Source of the DNA: Rachicladosporium sp. CCFEE 5018 | Lineage: Eukaryota > Ascomycota > Dothideomycetes > Cladosporiales > Cladosporiaceae | Direction of reading: 5' to 3' | Length of the DNA stretch: 64,000 nucleotides | Assembly (NCBI GenBank): GCA_002077045.2 | Contig: KZ111145.1 | Span: 1,612,361-1,676,360, forward strand | Shown: one piece after another, positions 9,984 through 19,225 of the stretch | How the letters are laid out: each line of letters starts with the position of its first letter | Position numbering within the stretch: the stretch's first letter is position 1 | Position numbers and translations under genes: made by a program | Notes under the pieces: model-generated | Seen by the model: the letters and a program-made list of their open reading frames with translations, nothing else | Told to the model about the DNA's origin: nothing | Database searches by the model: none

Positions 9984-11510
9984 CTACGAAGTTGCCTTTC
10001 CTCCAAGGAAACCTCTCCGCCCTCTACAGCAATCATACAAGTACACCGCCTCCGCCACACTCTTCCTAGTCCGCCAGTCTTGCTTTTCACTGCCGAAAAG
10101 CAGCACATCCGCCGAATCGCCTACCCTGATCTCTCCTTCTCTCCTCTCATCTTCCTTTCTTCCCTTCTCAGCTTCGCCCCCAAATCCAATCGCAGCTTTC
10201 GCTCGCGTGCTCACACACGCATACAACACCTCCGCATCCTCCACCGTACCTGCTGAGTAAATCCCTACACCTTGACTGGCCAGCGAGAGGGGATCGCAGG
10301 AGCCTTGTGGCGTGAACGCATTGCCTACGTTATTCACGCCCAGACAGGCGTTTAGTCCATGCTCTCGGATCATGGAGATGACGTCTAGAGTCCCTCGTGT
10401 GCGTTCAGCTGTGCGTAACATGTATAGATCGCTTGTTGGCAGACCGACGAAGTGGAGCGGTAGGTCGCCGATTGCTTTCTTGAGGTCGGTCCATTCTTGG
10501 GCTGAGAAGAGCGTAAGCCGCGTCGCGTGACCGATCACGATGGTCTTATATGTCATCTTCTCGGTCCAGTGAGCCGCGTGGAGTGTTGCGACGACGTGAT
10601 GGATCAGCGGCTCGGAGGAAGAGTTGAGATTGTAGTCTAGATGGAAGTCCAAGTGCTTGTCAAGTTCCACACTCAAACCCACCATCCACTCCACATTCCG
10701 CTTCGCCGTTTCGCCATCAGCTTCAACATACGGCGTACTACCCATCACCTCGACCTCCGGGTTTGCAGCAGCCTCCCGCATCAAGGCGCGAATCTTCTCA
10801 GCCTTAGGATCATGAAAGTCTGCATCCTCGCTCCAGGAAGAGGTCTTGGAGTCCGAAAACAGCGGGAGCTGGGCGAAGGCGCAGATCTGCACTCTCATCC
10901 TGCCGCGGCTTTCAGCCTGGCTTTTCAGCTCAAGGCCGGCTTCTAAGCACTTCAGGCCGACTATGGCGTCCACCTCGACGAACGCGCGCATATGCGTCAC
11001 GCCTGCTGCGACACTCTCGTCTATCACTCTTTGCCCTCGCTCCAGCAGATCCTCGGTCGTGAAAGCCGCTTTGGCTAGATTCGTAACATGCAGAGCCTCT
11101 GCAAATGTGCCCTCATTGATCTGGTGCTTGGAGTGCAAGGGGTGTGACAGCAGGTAGGCTTTGTCGATGTGGATGTGCGGATGGCAGAGAGACGGGGCCA
11201 GGAGCGCAGCATCACCGTACTGCTGGTTTGCGAGGGCCAGTAAGGCGATGTCGGGGTTGTGGGCGCCAATGTAGGTGATTTTGCCCGTGTTGGGATTCAG
11301 AGTCACGTCGTGGGTGCCTGGGCGGGAGGGGAGAGAAACGTTACGGATGGAGGTTGGGAGGGTGGCGGAGTGTATTGGAGGACCGGTGGAGGACTGCGTG
11401 GCGGTCGCTGGGAGATTAGGGGAGGATTGTGGGTTGGCGTGGGGAGACTGCATTTTGGCGAGCTCTGCGTCGAGATCGATGCCGTGGGTGGCGAGGAAGG
11501 CTTTGGCCAT
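9984..11510 (-). CDS. Amidohydrolase, cytosine-deaminase-like
   Basis: A 508-residue single-exon protein. About 60 residues of low complexity precede an amidohydrolase (TIM-barrel metallohydrolase) fold of the CodA type. Visible metal-binding elements are HPHIHIDKAYL (HxH after the first strand), DFHLDYNL and VIGHATRL. The last strand reads LGVNNVGNAFTPQG, where cytosine deaminase has a catalytic aspartate in the GxDD/DN position; here the residues are asparagines. The enzyme may therefore use another substrate or lack deaminase activity. It has no targeting signal and is probably cytosolic. The start at 11510 is the only upstream ATG. The gene is divergent from the SWI/SNF subunit gene. Confidence 0.8.
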   Translation of the reverse strand: MAKAFLATHGIDLDAELAKMQSPHANPQSSPNLPATATQSSTGPPIHSATLPTSIRNVSLPSRPGTHDVTLNPNTGKITYIGAHNPDIALLALANQQYGDAALLAPSLCHPHIHIDKAYLLSHPLHSKHQINEGTFAEALHVTNLAKAAFTTEDLLERGQRVIDESVAAGVTHMRAFVEVDAIVGLKCLEAGLELKSQAESRGRMRVQICAFAQLPLFSDSKTSSWSEDADFHDPKAEKIRALMREAAANPEVEVMGSTPYVEADGETAKRNVEWMVGLSVELDKHLDFHLDYNLNSSSEPLIHHVVATLHAAHWTEKMTYKTIVIGHATRLTLFSAQEWTDLKKAIGDLPLHFVGLPTSDLYMLRTAERTRGTLDVISMIREHGLNACLGVNNVGNAFTPQGSCDPLSLASQGVGIYSAGTVEDAEVLYACVSTRAKAAIGFGGEAEKGRKEDERREGEIRVGDSADVLLFGSEKQDWRTRKSVAEAVYLYDCCRGRRGFLGGKATS

Positions 11511-12247
11511 GGATGGGATGGAACTCGTGGTCGTGAATCAGATGCCTGGAGCGGAGAAGGTCGCGAGATTCCACAAAGCAGAGCACGCTCTTGGGGTCAG
11601 AGCGTTGGACTTGTCGCCTGTAGTTCAGCTCTTCACGTCACTCTCCGATCCGGTACACTGTAGTCTATTGTCGTCGCTGGAACATGCAGAGGCAGGTGGA
11701 GATCAAGAGAGAGACGAGGAGATGGCGATAGACTTGCGTGAAAGGAAAGATGAAATCAACCTGCCTTTACGGTAGTAGATGCAATGACATAGCTTCTGGT
11801 AGTTCAAAGTCGTCCTCCTCGACCCATCACGGTCAGGTCGAGTGTGCAAGATTGATGCCTTGCAACAGGCCACACTCCGCTACACCACACCACTTGACCA
11901 AGCTTACGTAGTCGCGGTGGTAGATGAGAAGCCGATCTGATGTGATGTGCAATGGTGGTACAGGTCGTTTTCTGGTACTTCGACCAGTCTGCCCCTCCAT
12001 CCACAACCCCTTTGCCTTTAGCGAGCGCATTGGCCGCATCCATCATCCCCGGGCTACGCGACGCGACTTCACTCCATCGTCATTGGCGATTATCTGACTG
12101 TCCGTGTTATCATCACTGTTTGTTGTCGCATCTCATCAGCTTCCATCCGACATCGCGCTGATCTGCCTCACGCTTGACGTGCCTAACACACTAGATCACG
12201 CTTGGCGCCGCACAAGCCGACGCAGCAGCGGAAGGGCAGCAAGCACA
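11511..12247. promoter_or_regulatory. Divergent intergenic region, amidohydrolase / SNF12
   Basis: 737 bp between outward-facing start codons. ORFs on both strands overlap one another and look random, so none is called. It should hold both promoters and 5' UTRs. Confidence 0.4.
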
Positions 12248-13900
12248 ATGCAGAACTACCGCCAACAGCCTCCACCCAGGCGAGGTATGTCAAGCCATCC
12301 ACCGTCATATAATCCATAGAGACCCACCAGTACTTGTACATTCATCTACCATGCAGCGCAATCCCAACTCAGCCGCGGGCCACAAGCGCAAGATCTCCTA
12401 CGCCGACCTCGCGCTAACATACAATGCAGCTGGGCCTCTCCCACAGCCCCATCCCAACCCACAACAACAGGCTGCCATCACTGCCGCGCAGCTCCAGGCA
12501 CAGCAGCTCGAGGAGGTGAGGCGGCGAGACTTGGCGCGACGGCAGAGCAGGAAACCTACAGACCGCGACATCCCCGATGATGTCGCCGATGCGATTGTCG
12601 GCGATGGAGTGCAGCGGTACAAGCGCTTGCGCGAGGTTGAGAGGCGACTGGACGCTGTGATGATGCGCAAGCGGCTGGATGTCAAGGACAACGCGCAGCG
12701 CGAGTACGCGAAACGCGAGGGGACGCTGAGACTGTGGATCAGCAATACAGTTGAGGGACAGCCTTGGCAGGTCATTGAGGACGGGACTGGTGTGGACGGT
12801 GATGGGCTGTTCGAGCTCGGCGACAACAGCCAGGCGACGTTCCGGGTCAAGATCGAGGGACGACTGTTGGACGACACGGATGAGGATGAGCCAAGCCCGG
12901 AAAAGCGACCACGGCTGAGTGACTTCTTCAAGGCCATCACAATTGACTTCGACCGGAATCCAGCACTCATGCCCGATGGCTTCTCCCAGATCGAGTGGCG
13001 GAAACAGCAGGCGCCTACACAGGCTCAGCCGAATCCGGCCTATGATCCCAACAGTCCGGAGAACAGCTTTGACTGTCTCGAGTTTGAGCGCAAGGGCGAT
13101 GAGAATGTGAATGTCACCATCAACCTCACGCGCGACACGGAGCGCGAGCGATACAAGCTCAGCCCTGGCCTTGCTGAGATCCTTGATACTGAGGAAGACG
13201 ACATGTTAGGCGCAGTGCAAGGGATCTGGGAGTATGCTCGAGCAATGCACCTGCAAGAAGACGACGACAAGCGGACGATCGTCTGCGATGAGCCACTCCG
13301 GCGGGTGAGTCCTCATGAACTATGTAAGCTGCACTGCAAGAAACTAACACAGCCCAGCTCTTCAACCAAGACCGCCTCTCCTTCCCCTACCTCCCCGACA
13401 TCCTGCAACCCCACCTAAAACCCCTTCCTCCTTCAAAGCTCCCCTACACAATCCGCGTCGACAAATCCTACATCTCTCCTCCCGACTCCACCGTCCCCTC
13501 CCAACGCACGATCTACGACCTCACCGTCCCTCTCCCAAACCCCACAGCCCACCACATAACCCGTTACGCCACCTCCAAAACGCACCTCACCTCCCTCAGC
13601 ACCATCATCCACGCCGACGACAACCTCGCGCTGCTAGTGCAGAAACTGCACGCTACGAATGCGAAGCGGAAGTTTTATGAGAATTTGGCCAAAGATCCGA
13701 GAGGGTTTGTTGGAAGGTGGGTGGGGAGCCAGAAGAGGGATTTGGAGGTTATACTTGCTGAGGCTGGACGGGCTGGGGGAGGAGGAGATGAGGGGCAAGG
13801 GGAGGAGTGGAGAAAGGGTGGAGAGGGAGGGGTTTGGGGGAGTGTGCTTGCTAGGGAGAGTGTGGGGCTTTGGTGTGCTAGGCAGGGGAAGGTGAATTGA
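12248..13900 (+). CDS. SNF12: SWI/SNF and RSC complex subunit SNF12/Rsc6 (BAF60, SWIB domain)
   Basis: A chromatin-remodelling subunit that acts in the nucleus. The likely model has three exons. The small first exon is 12248-12284, then GTATGT to CCACCAG, giving an N-terminus MQNYRQQPPPRR; next 12331-13304, then a GTGAGT donor and GCCCAG acceptor; last 13358-13900. All junctions keep frame for 517 residues. If the first exon is wrong, translation starts at the ATG at 12351. Typical family blocks are present: KRPRLSDFFKAITIDFDRNP, FSQIEWRK, FERKGDENVNVTI, then the SWIB domain (about residues 285-345) starting RYKLSPGLAEIL and including GIWEYARAMHLQ and KRTIVCDEPLRRLF. The C-terminus has a Gly/Glu-rich insertion before the conserved end. 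Confidence 0.88.
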
Positions 13901-14394
13901 GGGGAAAGAGAGGATGAATGGGGCTTGAGGCGCGAATGTTCTGAAGGAACACGCACCGGCGTTCACTTGCTTGACGATGGGGACGATACCCATTACGACC
14001 AAGAGCAGATCTGGAGAATCGGCGAAGTGGCAAATGCTTAGCAGTAAGATCTCCTTCATCTCATTCACCCTGCCATCGCATCGTGAGTCCATCATATTTG
14101 TTTCCCACCTCGTCTCGATCCCTCACAGTCACCCACTTCACCTCCCTCAGTCGCTCCTTCCTCGCATACCTCCCCTTCACGCGCCTCACTAGTCCGCAGA
14201 TCACAACAAAGCCGCCTCAGCTTCATCAGAACTTTCTACCCTTCACATGCGCCTCCTACTCAACATCCTCCTTACCTTAGTCGCCCTCTGGATACCTTGC
14301 CAACAAATCCTCGTAAGATACATCCACTCCCTCCACAACCCCGACCCAAACGACTCTGCCGTTGTTCCGAATTACACGCCACCATCACCGCAGT
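13901..14394. other. Intergenic, nothing firm
   Basis: About 490 bp between two plus-strand genes. An ATG at 14247 opens a reading frame with a hydrophobic start, but it overlaps the next gene in another frame and degenerates, so it is not called. Confidence 0.4.
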
Positions 14395-15948
14395 ATGGCG
14401 AAGGGGAAGGCGAGGCGCAGCAAGACGACACCTGCATTACATGCGAAGAACAAGCTACGCGGAGACGAGTCCACTGGTGTCGGGACAGCGATGAAGCAGG
14501 CGGTGGGGACTGGTATCGTTGTCCTTACAAGAGCGCAGTCTTCACTAGCGCCATCTCCGACAGGGATCTTACGCGTTGCGCAGCCGGCGACGTTGGGTGC
14601 AAGGAGGAGCGTTGGCACGGATAGAGAGGCTGCGGTCACGGGATTTCTGGGGGAGGTGCATGAGCACTTCGCTTCCCGCTCTGATGGCCTGTCGGCTGGC
14701 TTCCTGGCAGGACTGTGTGATTTTTATCATGCGGGTACGCTGGATGAACGCGGACTGTATGTGGGGGTTTTGAGACTGCTGAGCAATACTAAGGGGATGC
14801 ATTTGCTTGAGCAGTTCAGGGGTTTACTTCCTGCGAGCTGGAAGGCAACGGATCTAGGCTGGCTGGAACGCGCCGTGGTGGAAGATTGTGCTTGGCAGGC
14901 GAAGGTCGCGGGGATGGTTGTGGGGAGTGGGAGGGTGATGAGTACGCCGATGGTGAAGGTGGCGAAGGCTGAGGAAGCGGAAATTGTGGCAGATGTCATG
15001 GAGATCGACGAGGAGAGCGATGACGAAGAAGTGGAAGTGGAAGCAAAGGCAGTGATCAGAAAGAAGAAGCGGCCGCTGGGTGGCTTCAGAGCGCAGAGCG
15101 TGAGCCATATCGTCGGCATCCTCGAAGAGCCACATCCGGAGCACGTCCAGCAAGCGCCAACTAAGAAGCAGCTTACCGCTCCAAAAGCCACGCCGAAGAA
15201 GCCAGCTCGCCGCGCACCTACCAAAGCCGCCGTCGACACCGACAACAAACTCTCGCCCGCGAGCATCTCGCCCGTACCATCCTCCACTACTTTGCCACTG
15301 TCAGCCAAGTCCGACTTGCCTTTCCACCCCACTGCAACATCGACGCCCCTACCCACTCGCAAGTCCACGCTCCTCCCCGCCTCCCTCGCCCCGCGCTCCA
15401 CCGGCACAGGCAACGGCATCGGCACCATCTACCCCACCCGCCGCGCCATCCTCTCCCGTCCCAGTAAACCCTACACCCACACCCTCTGCGGCGCGACTTA
15501 TATTCACCCCTCAGACGTCCGCTCTCACCATACCGGCAAGAAGACTTCCAAGTCCTGCTGGGTCAAACACGGCAGTCCGGTGGGCAGAGACTGGGATGAA
15601 GATCCGAGCTGTAAGGTGAGGATCGGGGCTGGAGGGGGAAAGGTGGAAGTTGAGGTTTTGAGGGGGGAGAAGGGGGAGAGGGAGGGACAAGAAGGGTTTC
15701 GAGGATACCGGGTGAAGAGCTGGGATGCTTGGGCCGCGCTTCTAGCTCTGGAGCATGACGGAGCCGTCGCAGATGCGATTGAGGACGTCGATGCGATGAC
15801 TGGGCTGAAAGACGAAGACGGGGCTGAGGATCAAGAAGAGTGCGAAGCACCGGTTGCAAAGAAGAGGAAGGTGGTGAAGGAAGGTGAGGATGGGGTGGGT
15901 GCTTGCGCGGAGAAGGTTGCTGCGCTGGGGCTGAGGGCGGGGAAGTGA
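14395..15948 (+). CDS. Hypothetical nuclear protein with a C-terminal Cys/His motif
   Basis: A 517-residue product from the ATG at 14395 (MAKGKARRSK), preferred over the upstream non-ATG codons of the open frame. The N-terminus is basic. A helical domain of about 130 residues follows (FLGEVHEHF, AGLCDFYHAG, LRLLSNTKGMHLLEQF). Then comes an acidic stretch, a basic KKKRP motif and a Pro/Ser/Thr-rich linker. Near residues 365-395 the segment TLCGATYIHPSDVRSHHTG has one Cys and a run of His and could bind zinc, but it is not a standard C2H2 finger. A nuclear localisation cluster KKRKVVK lies near the C-terminus. I do not recognise a named family; nuclear location is inferred from composition. Confidence 0.65.
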   Translation: MAKGKARRSKTTPALHAKNKLRGDESTGVGTAMKQAVGTGIVVLTRAQSSLAPSPTGILRVAQPATLGARRSVGTDREAAVTGFLGEVHEHFASRSDGLSAGFLAGLCDFYHAGTLDERGLYVGVLRLLSNTKGMHLLEQFRGLLPASWKATDLGWLERAVVEDCAWQAKVAGMVVGSGRVMSTPMVKVAKAEEAEIVADVMEIDEESDDEEVEVEAKAVIRKKKRPLGGFRAQSVSHIVGILEEPHPEHVQQAPTKKQLTAPKATPKKPARRAPTKAAVDTDNKLSPASISPVPSSTTLPLSAKSDLPFHPTATSTPLPTRKSTLLPASLAPRSTGTGNGIGTIYPTRRAILSRPSKPYTHTLCGATYIHPSDVRSHHTGKKTSKSCWVKHGSPVGRDWDEDPSCKVRIGAGGGKVEVEVLRGEKGEREGQEGFRGYRVKSWDAWAALLALEHDGAVADAIEDVDAMTGLKDEDGAEDQEECEAPVAKKRKVVKEGEDGVGACAEKVAALGLRAGK

Positions 15949-16484
15949 GGTCTGAGCTTGGGCTCTCTCGGTGGCCGTGGAATTGGAGGTGGAGTTGCGG
16001 GTTGTTGTGCGCTACCTCAAGGCTACACTGGTGGATATGGAGAGACCGCGCGGTTTCTTGGGGCGTGGCCGGCAAGTTGCACGGGCAGAGCACCACTGTA
16101 TTTTCGGGGTCAAGACATGTTCGCGCAATGGTACTTGGCCCGAAGCTTTGCTTTATGGGAGATGTACGACTCCGCCGAAACGTAGACCAGAGATGGGGAC
16201 AAAGATTGTTGCAGATCAAAAAAGGGAGATTGCACAGTGAAACGTGAGAGGTCATGCGACACATCAAAGCTTGGGTGACTGTTACATACACCCATTCCTC
16301 GGTCTAAACGCAGGGCTTTCCCCTAGTGTGTTGCCACAGCAGGTCTCTTTCCCTCATCAAGCGTCTAAGACGTTGTAGCGATGATGAACGCAAATAATCT
16401 CTCTCCTACTGCGTAGCATATGCTTTCAATTCTCGCTACTGGCCACTTGACGCAGCCAATAGCTAGAATGACGACAAGCAAGGT
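15949..16484. other. Convergent intergenic region
   Basis: About 540 bp between the 3' ends of the unknown gene and RPS0. It should hold both terminators. No coding or RNA feature is recognised. Confidence 0.4.
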
Positions 16485-17542
16485 CTACCAGTTAGTCTCA
16501 GGCGCAGCCGGCTTCGAGTCAGCATTTTCTCCAGTCCACCCAGCATTCCCAGTCTCAGCCGGGGCAGAGCTGGCAGCCCAGTCCGCACCATCGGCATCCC
16601 ACGAGCTAGCAGCAGGCGCACCAGCAGTGTTGGACGCAGCCGCGAAAGCACCCGCAGTGCCGCCGCTAACCTCCCACTCATTGTTGAAGCCGCTCTCGAC
16701 AGCACCGGGGCCGACCTCATCAACACCAGGAGCCTTGGCTTCGTCGGCGTTGCCGTCCTTGTTCTCCTCCGCCTCGGGGTCACGGTAGAAGTACAAATCA
16801 GTCATGACATCCCACTCAGCCTCACGGGAAGCGAGAGTGCCGCGGAGGCGGAGCACCTCACGAGCGAGCATCCACCAGATCAGACCAATGGCGTGGCGGC
16901 CCTTGTTGTTGGTCGGGATGGCGACGTCAACGTACTCGGTTGGGGAGTCGGAGTCGCAGAGGGCGATGACGGGGATGTTGACGTAGGAAGCCTCCTTGAT
17001 GGCTTGGGCGTCGGTGCGGGGGTCGGTCACGATGATCAAGCGGGGCTCCTTGAAGGAACGGGTGATGTAGTTGGTGAAGTTACCGGGGGTGAAGCGACCG
17101 GCGATGGCGACGGCACCGGTGTGGGCGGCGAACTTGAGGACGGCACGCTGGCCGTAGGGACGAGCGGAGATGACGCAGATGTCCGCTGGGTTGTCGATGG
17201 TGACAATGATGCGGGCAGCGAGGACGATCTTCTCCCTATATTGAAATCAGTATCTGTGGAATGGAGTCTTGGCATATCGAGTTTTGCTGCACGCATCGTT
17301 TGCAATGCGCCGGAGTAGGCGCACGCTCTTGTACGCCAACATGATATTCGAACGAAGCTCTCGTTGACTTACCAAGTCTTGCCGATGTTGATCACATTGA
17401 TACCATCAGCCCTCGTCTTCCAGAGGTAAGGCTCCATGTGGACCTGCATGTTCTTGCTGCCGAGATGGCACTGGGCGGCCAGCAGCATCTCGATATCCTG
17501 TTGAGTGGCATTGAAAGCCGCGGGTAGGTTCTTGGCGGCCAT
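16485..17542 (-). CDS. RPS0: 40S ribosomal protein S0 (uS2), two exons
   Basis: A cytosolic small-subunit protein needed for 40S assembly. Exon 1 is 17542-17373 and exon 2 is 17235-16485, with a GTAAGT donor and an ATATAG acceptor across a 137 nt intron. The join restores IGKTWEKIVLAARII, and the product is 306 residues. Diagnostic segments include HLGSKNMQVHMEPYLW, FAAHTGAVAIAGRFTPG, LIIVTDPRTDAQAI and NNKGRHAIGLIWWMLAREVL. The C-terminal third is Ala/Glu/Trp-rich with repeated acidic-Trp motifs, typical of fungal S0, and ends ETNW. The start follows the family (MAAKNLP). It is transcribed away from mitochondrial uS15. Confidence 0.96.
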
Positions 17543-17768
17543 GTTTGCGGTGTTGTGTCGTGAAGAAGTGCTCGTCTTGGGGAGGAGATGTGGTATTCTG
17601 TAGTGGGAGTGTAGTGGGATAATTTCGAGGTCGGCGGTTGCGATTCCCAAGCCCGAGGTGCGTCGCGCTAAGCTCGATTGAGTATGTCTGCTCCTGGTCT
17701 TGGCTCTCCCGAAGACAATGTGAGAGCACGCGAGTCTAAAGGTGTTAGAGTGTAGCATCATCAGCACA
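17543..17768. promoter_or_regulatory. Bidirectional promoter between uS2 and mitochondrial uS15
   Basis: Only 226 bp separate the two outward-facing start codons, so the 5' UTRs and promoters of a cytosolic and a mitochondrial ribosomal protein must be shared or overlap. Confidence 0.6.
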
Positions 17769-18806
17769 ATGCCGCCTCGAATACCCCTCTTCCAATGCCT
17801 TCGGGCACCCGTTGGTCAGCAGACGAGCGTCACATCTGCACATCACCTTCTGCCCGGACAAACGACATCATCATGGTCCCCTCTACTCTCCATCGCCAAT
17901 GTGTATGCTCGAGATGCATCGACGGCAGCCCAGCGGCGGAAGCATCGCGATCCATACGCGATTGCACAGGCAAAGGCGAAGAAGGCCGCGAATCTGAGTC
18001 GGCAAGTTGTGCTGAAGCAAGAACGAGCTGGATCCTTGGGCGATCCGATACGGGGAGTTGAGACTCCTTTCTTGCGATCATTCGACACTGCAACACTTCC
18101 TGCAAATTCAGCGGCATCATCAAGTCCGGTACGCGATGGTGCGGCAGCGGGCGAGCCCCAGGCACATCCACTCAACTTCTATCTCGACAGCAGAGAACTC
18201 GACAAGGGCGTAAAGCACAGCAGCTGGTTATTGTCACCAGTGGAGTCAGAGTCAAAAGCCGTGGAATCGACATTCGAAGACTACGACACAGGAAGATCTT
18301 CGAAGGAGGACGAAGCGAAGCGAACACAAGAGGAGCAGGCTACTGCTGCAGAGGCACTGCAACGAATAGCCTCACTGGAAATCGGCAGCTCGAAAGATCG
18401 CCTACGAGTGAACAAGCAACGTTGCATCGAGACCTTCGGCCGACACAGCACAGACAGTATCCTACCACCGAAACCTCCAGGCGCTCACCCCGCACCACCG
18501 ATGGAGAAGAAGGAGCGAGCAGGACCAGACACTGGCAGCTCTGAAGTGCAGGTCGCGATCTTGACCGCCAAGATCAGGACGTTGGCTGAGTTTGTGGCAA
18601 CGCGAGGGAGGACTGACAGGGTCAACCAGCGGAACCTGAGATTACTAGTTCACAGGCGGCAGAAGCTGCTGCAGTACGTGAGGAGGAAGGAACGGGGAGG
18701 GCCCAGATGGCAGAACTTGATAGAGACCCTGGGGTTGACTGAGGGGACTTGGAGAGGAGAGATTACGCTGGGGAGGCCGAATATGATACCTGTCGTTGCT
18801 ACATGA
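17769..18806 (+). CDS. Mitochondrial small-subunit ribosomal protein uS15m
   Basis: A single-exon protein of 345 residues from the ATG at 17769. The first ~45 residues lack acidic residues and are rich in Ser, Ala and Arg, as expected for a mitochondrial import presequence. A fungal-type extension follows. The S15 domain spans about residues 248-330 and includes DTGSSEVQVAILTAKI, DRVNQRNLRLLVHRRQKLLQ and YVRRKERGGPRWQ. It should bind the small-subunit rRNA and form the platform of the mitoribosome, equivalent to yeast MRPS28. The upstream in-frame GTG/TTG codons are not used as starts in nuclear fungal genes. Confidence 0.9.
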   Translation: MPPRIPLFQCLRAPVGQQTSVTSAHHLLPGQTTSSWSPLLSIANVYARDASTAAQRRKHRDPYAIAQAKAKKAANLSRQVVLKQERAGSLGDPIRGVETPFLRSFDTATLPANSAASSSPVRDGAAAGEPQAHPLNFYLDSRELDKGVKHSSWLLSPVESESKAVESTFEDYDTGRSSKEDEAKRTQEEQATAAEALQRIASLEIGSSKDRLRVNKQRCIETFGRHSTDSILPPKPPGAHPAPPMEKKERAGPDTGSSEVQVAILTAKIRTLAEFVATRGRTDRVNQRNLRLLVHRRQKLLQYVRRKERGGPRWQNLIETLGLTEGTWRGEITLGRPNMIPVVAT

Positions 18807-19225
18807 AGGACTGTCTAGATACCAAAGAATTCGGCTGAGAATGCCCGATTGAACAAGCTATCATGCTCCAGCACCAGTCGCACAGTTGTCCGCCTGGTTC
18901 ACATCACTCAGCCGCGTACCTCCAGATACCTGTAGTGTGGAGAGAATCCCTACAGCCACGCCGAATTTCTCCACAAACCCCGTCCGGCAAAAGTCTCACC
19001 AGCACATTTTCAATGACTCCAATGCACTATAGCCAAATAAATCCCACAACCCCTGCTGTCCACTCTCCAATGCATTTCCTCTCCTCGTAAACGAACACAT
19101 ACATGCAGCAAGTCCGCCTGTGGGACTTCCTAAACACGCACACCTTCTCCCGCCCCCTCGCCGAGACGGCCGAAAACCTGGTCTCGGAGCTGCTGGTGAG
19201 CTGAGGAAAAAGGTCGACGGCAATA
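18807..19225. other. Intergenic, upstream of AROM
   Basis: About 420 bp. No gene is recognised; short ORFs on both strands look random. It should hold the uS15m terminator and the AROM promoter. Confidence 0.4.

Noticed and set aside
11259..11775. Two plus-strand ORFs over the amidohydrolase start
   Set aside because: They overlap each other and the antisense gene in different frames, with Gly/Arg-rich random composition and no domain.
14247..14624. ORF with a signal-peptide-like start
   Set aside because: It overlaps the longer gene starting at 14395 in another frame, and after the hydrophobic start its sequence looks random.
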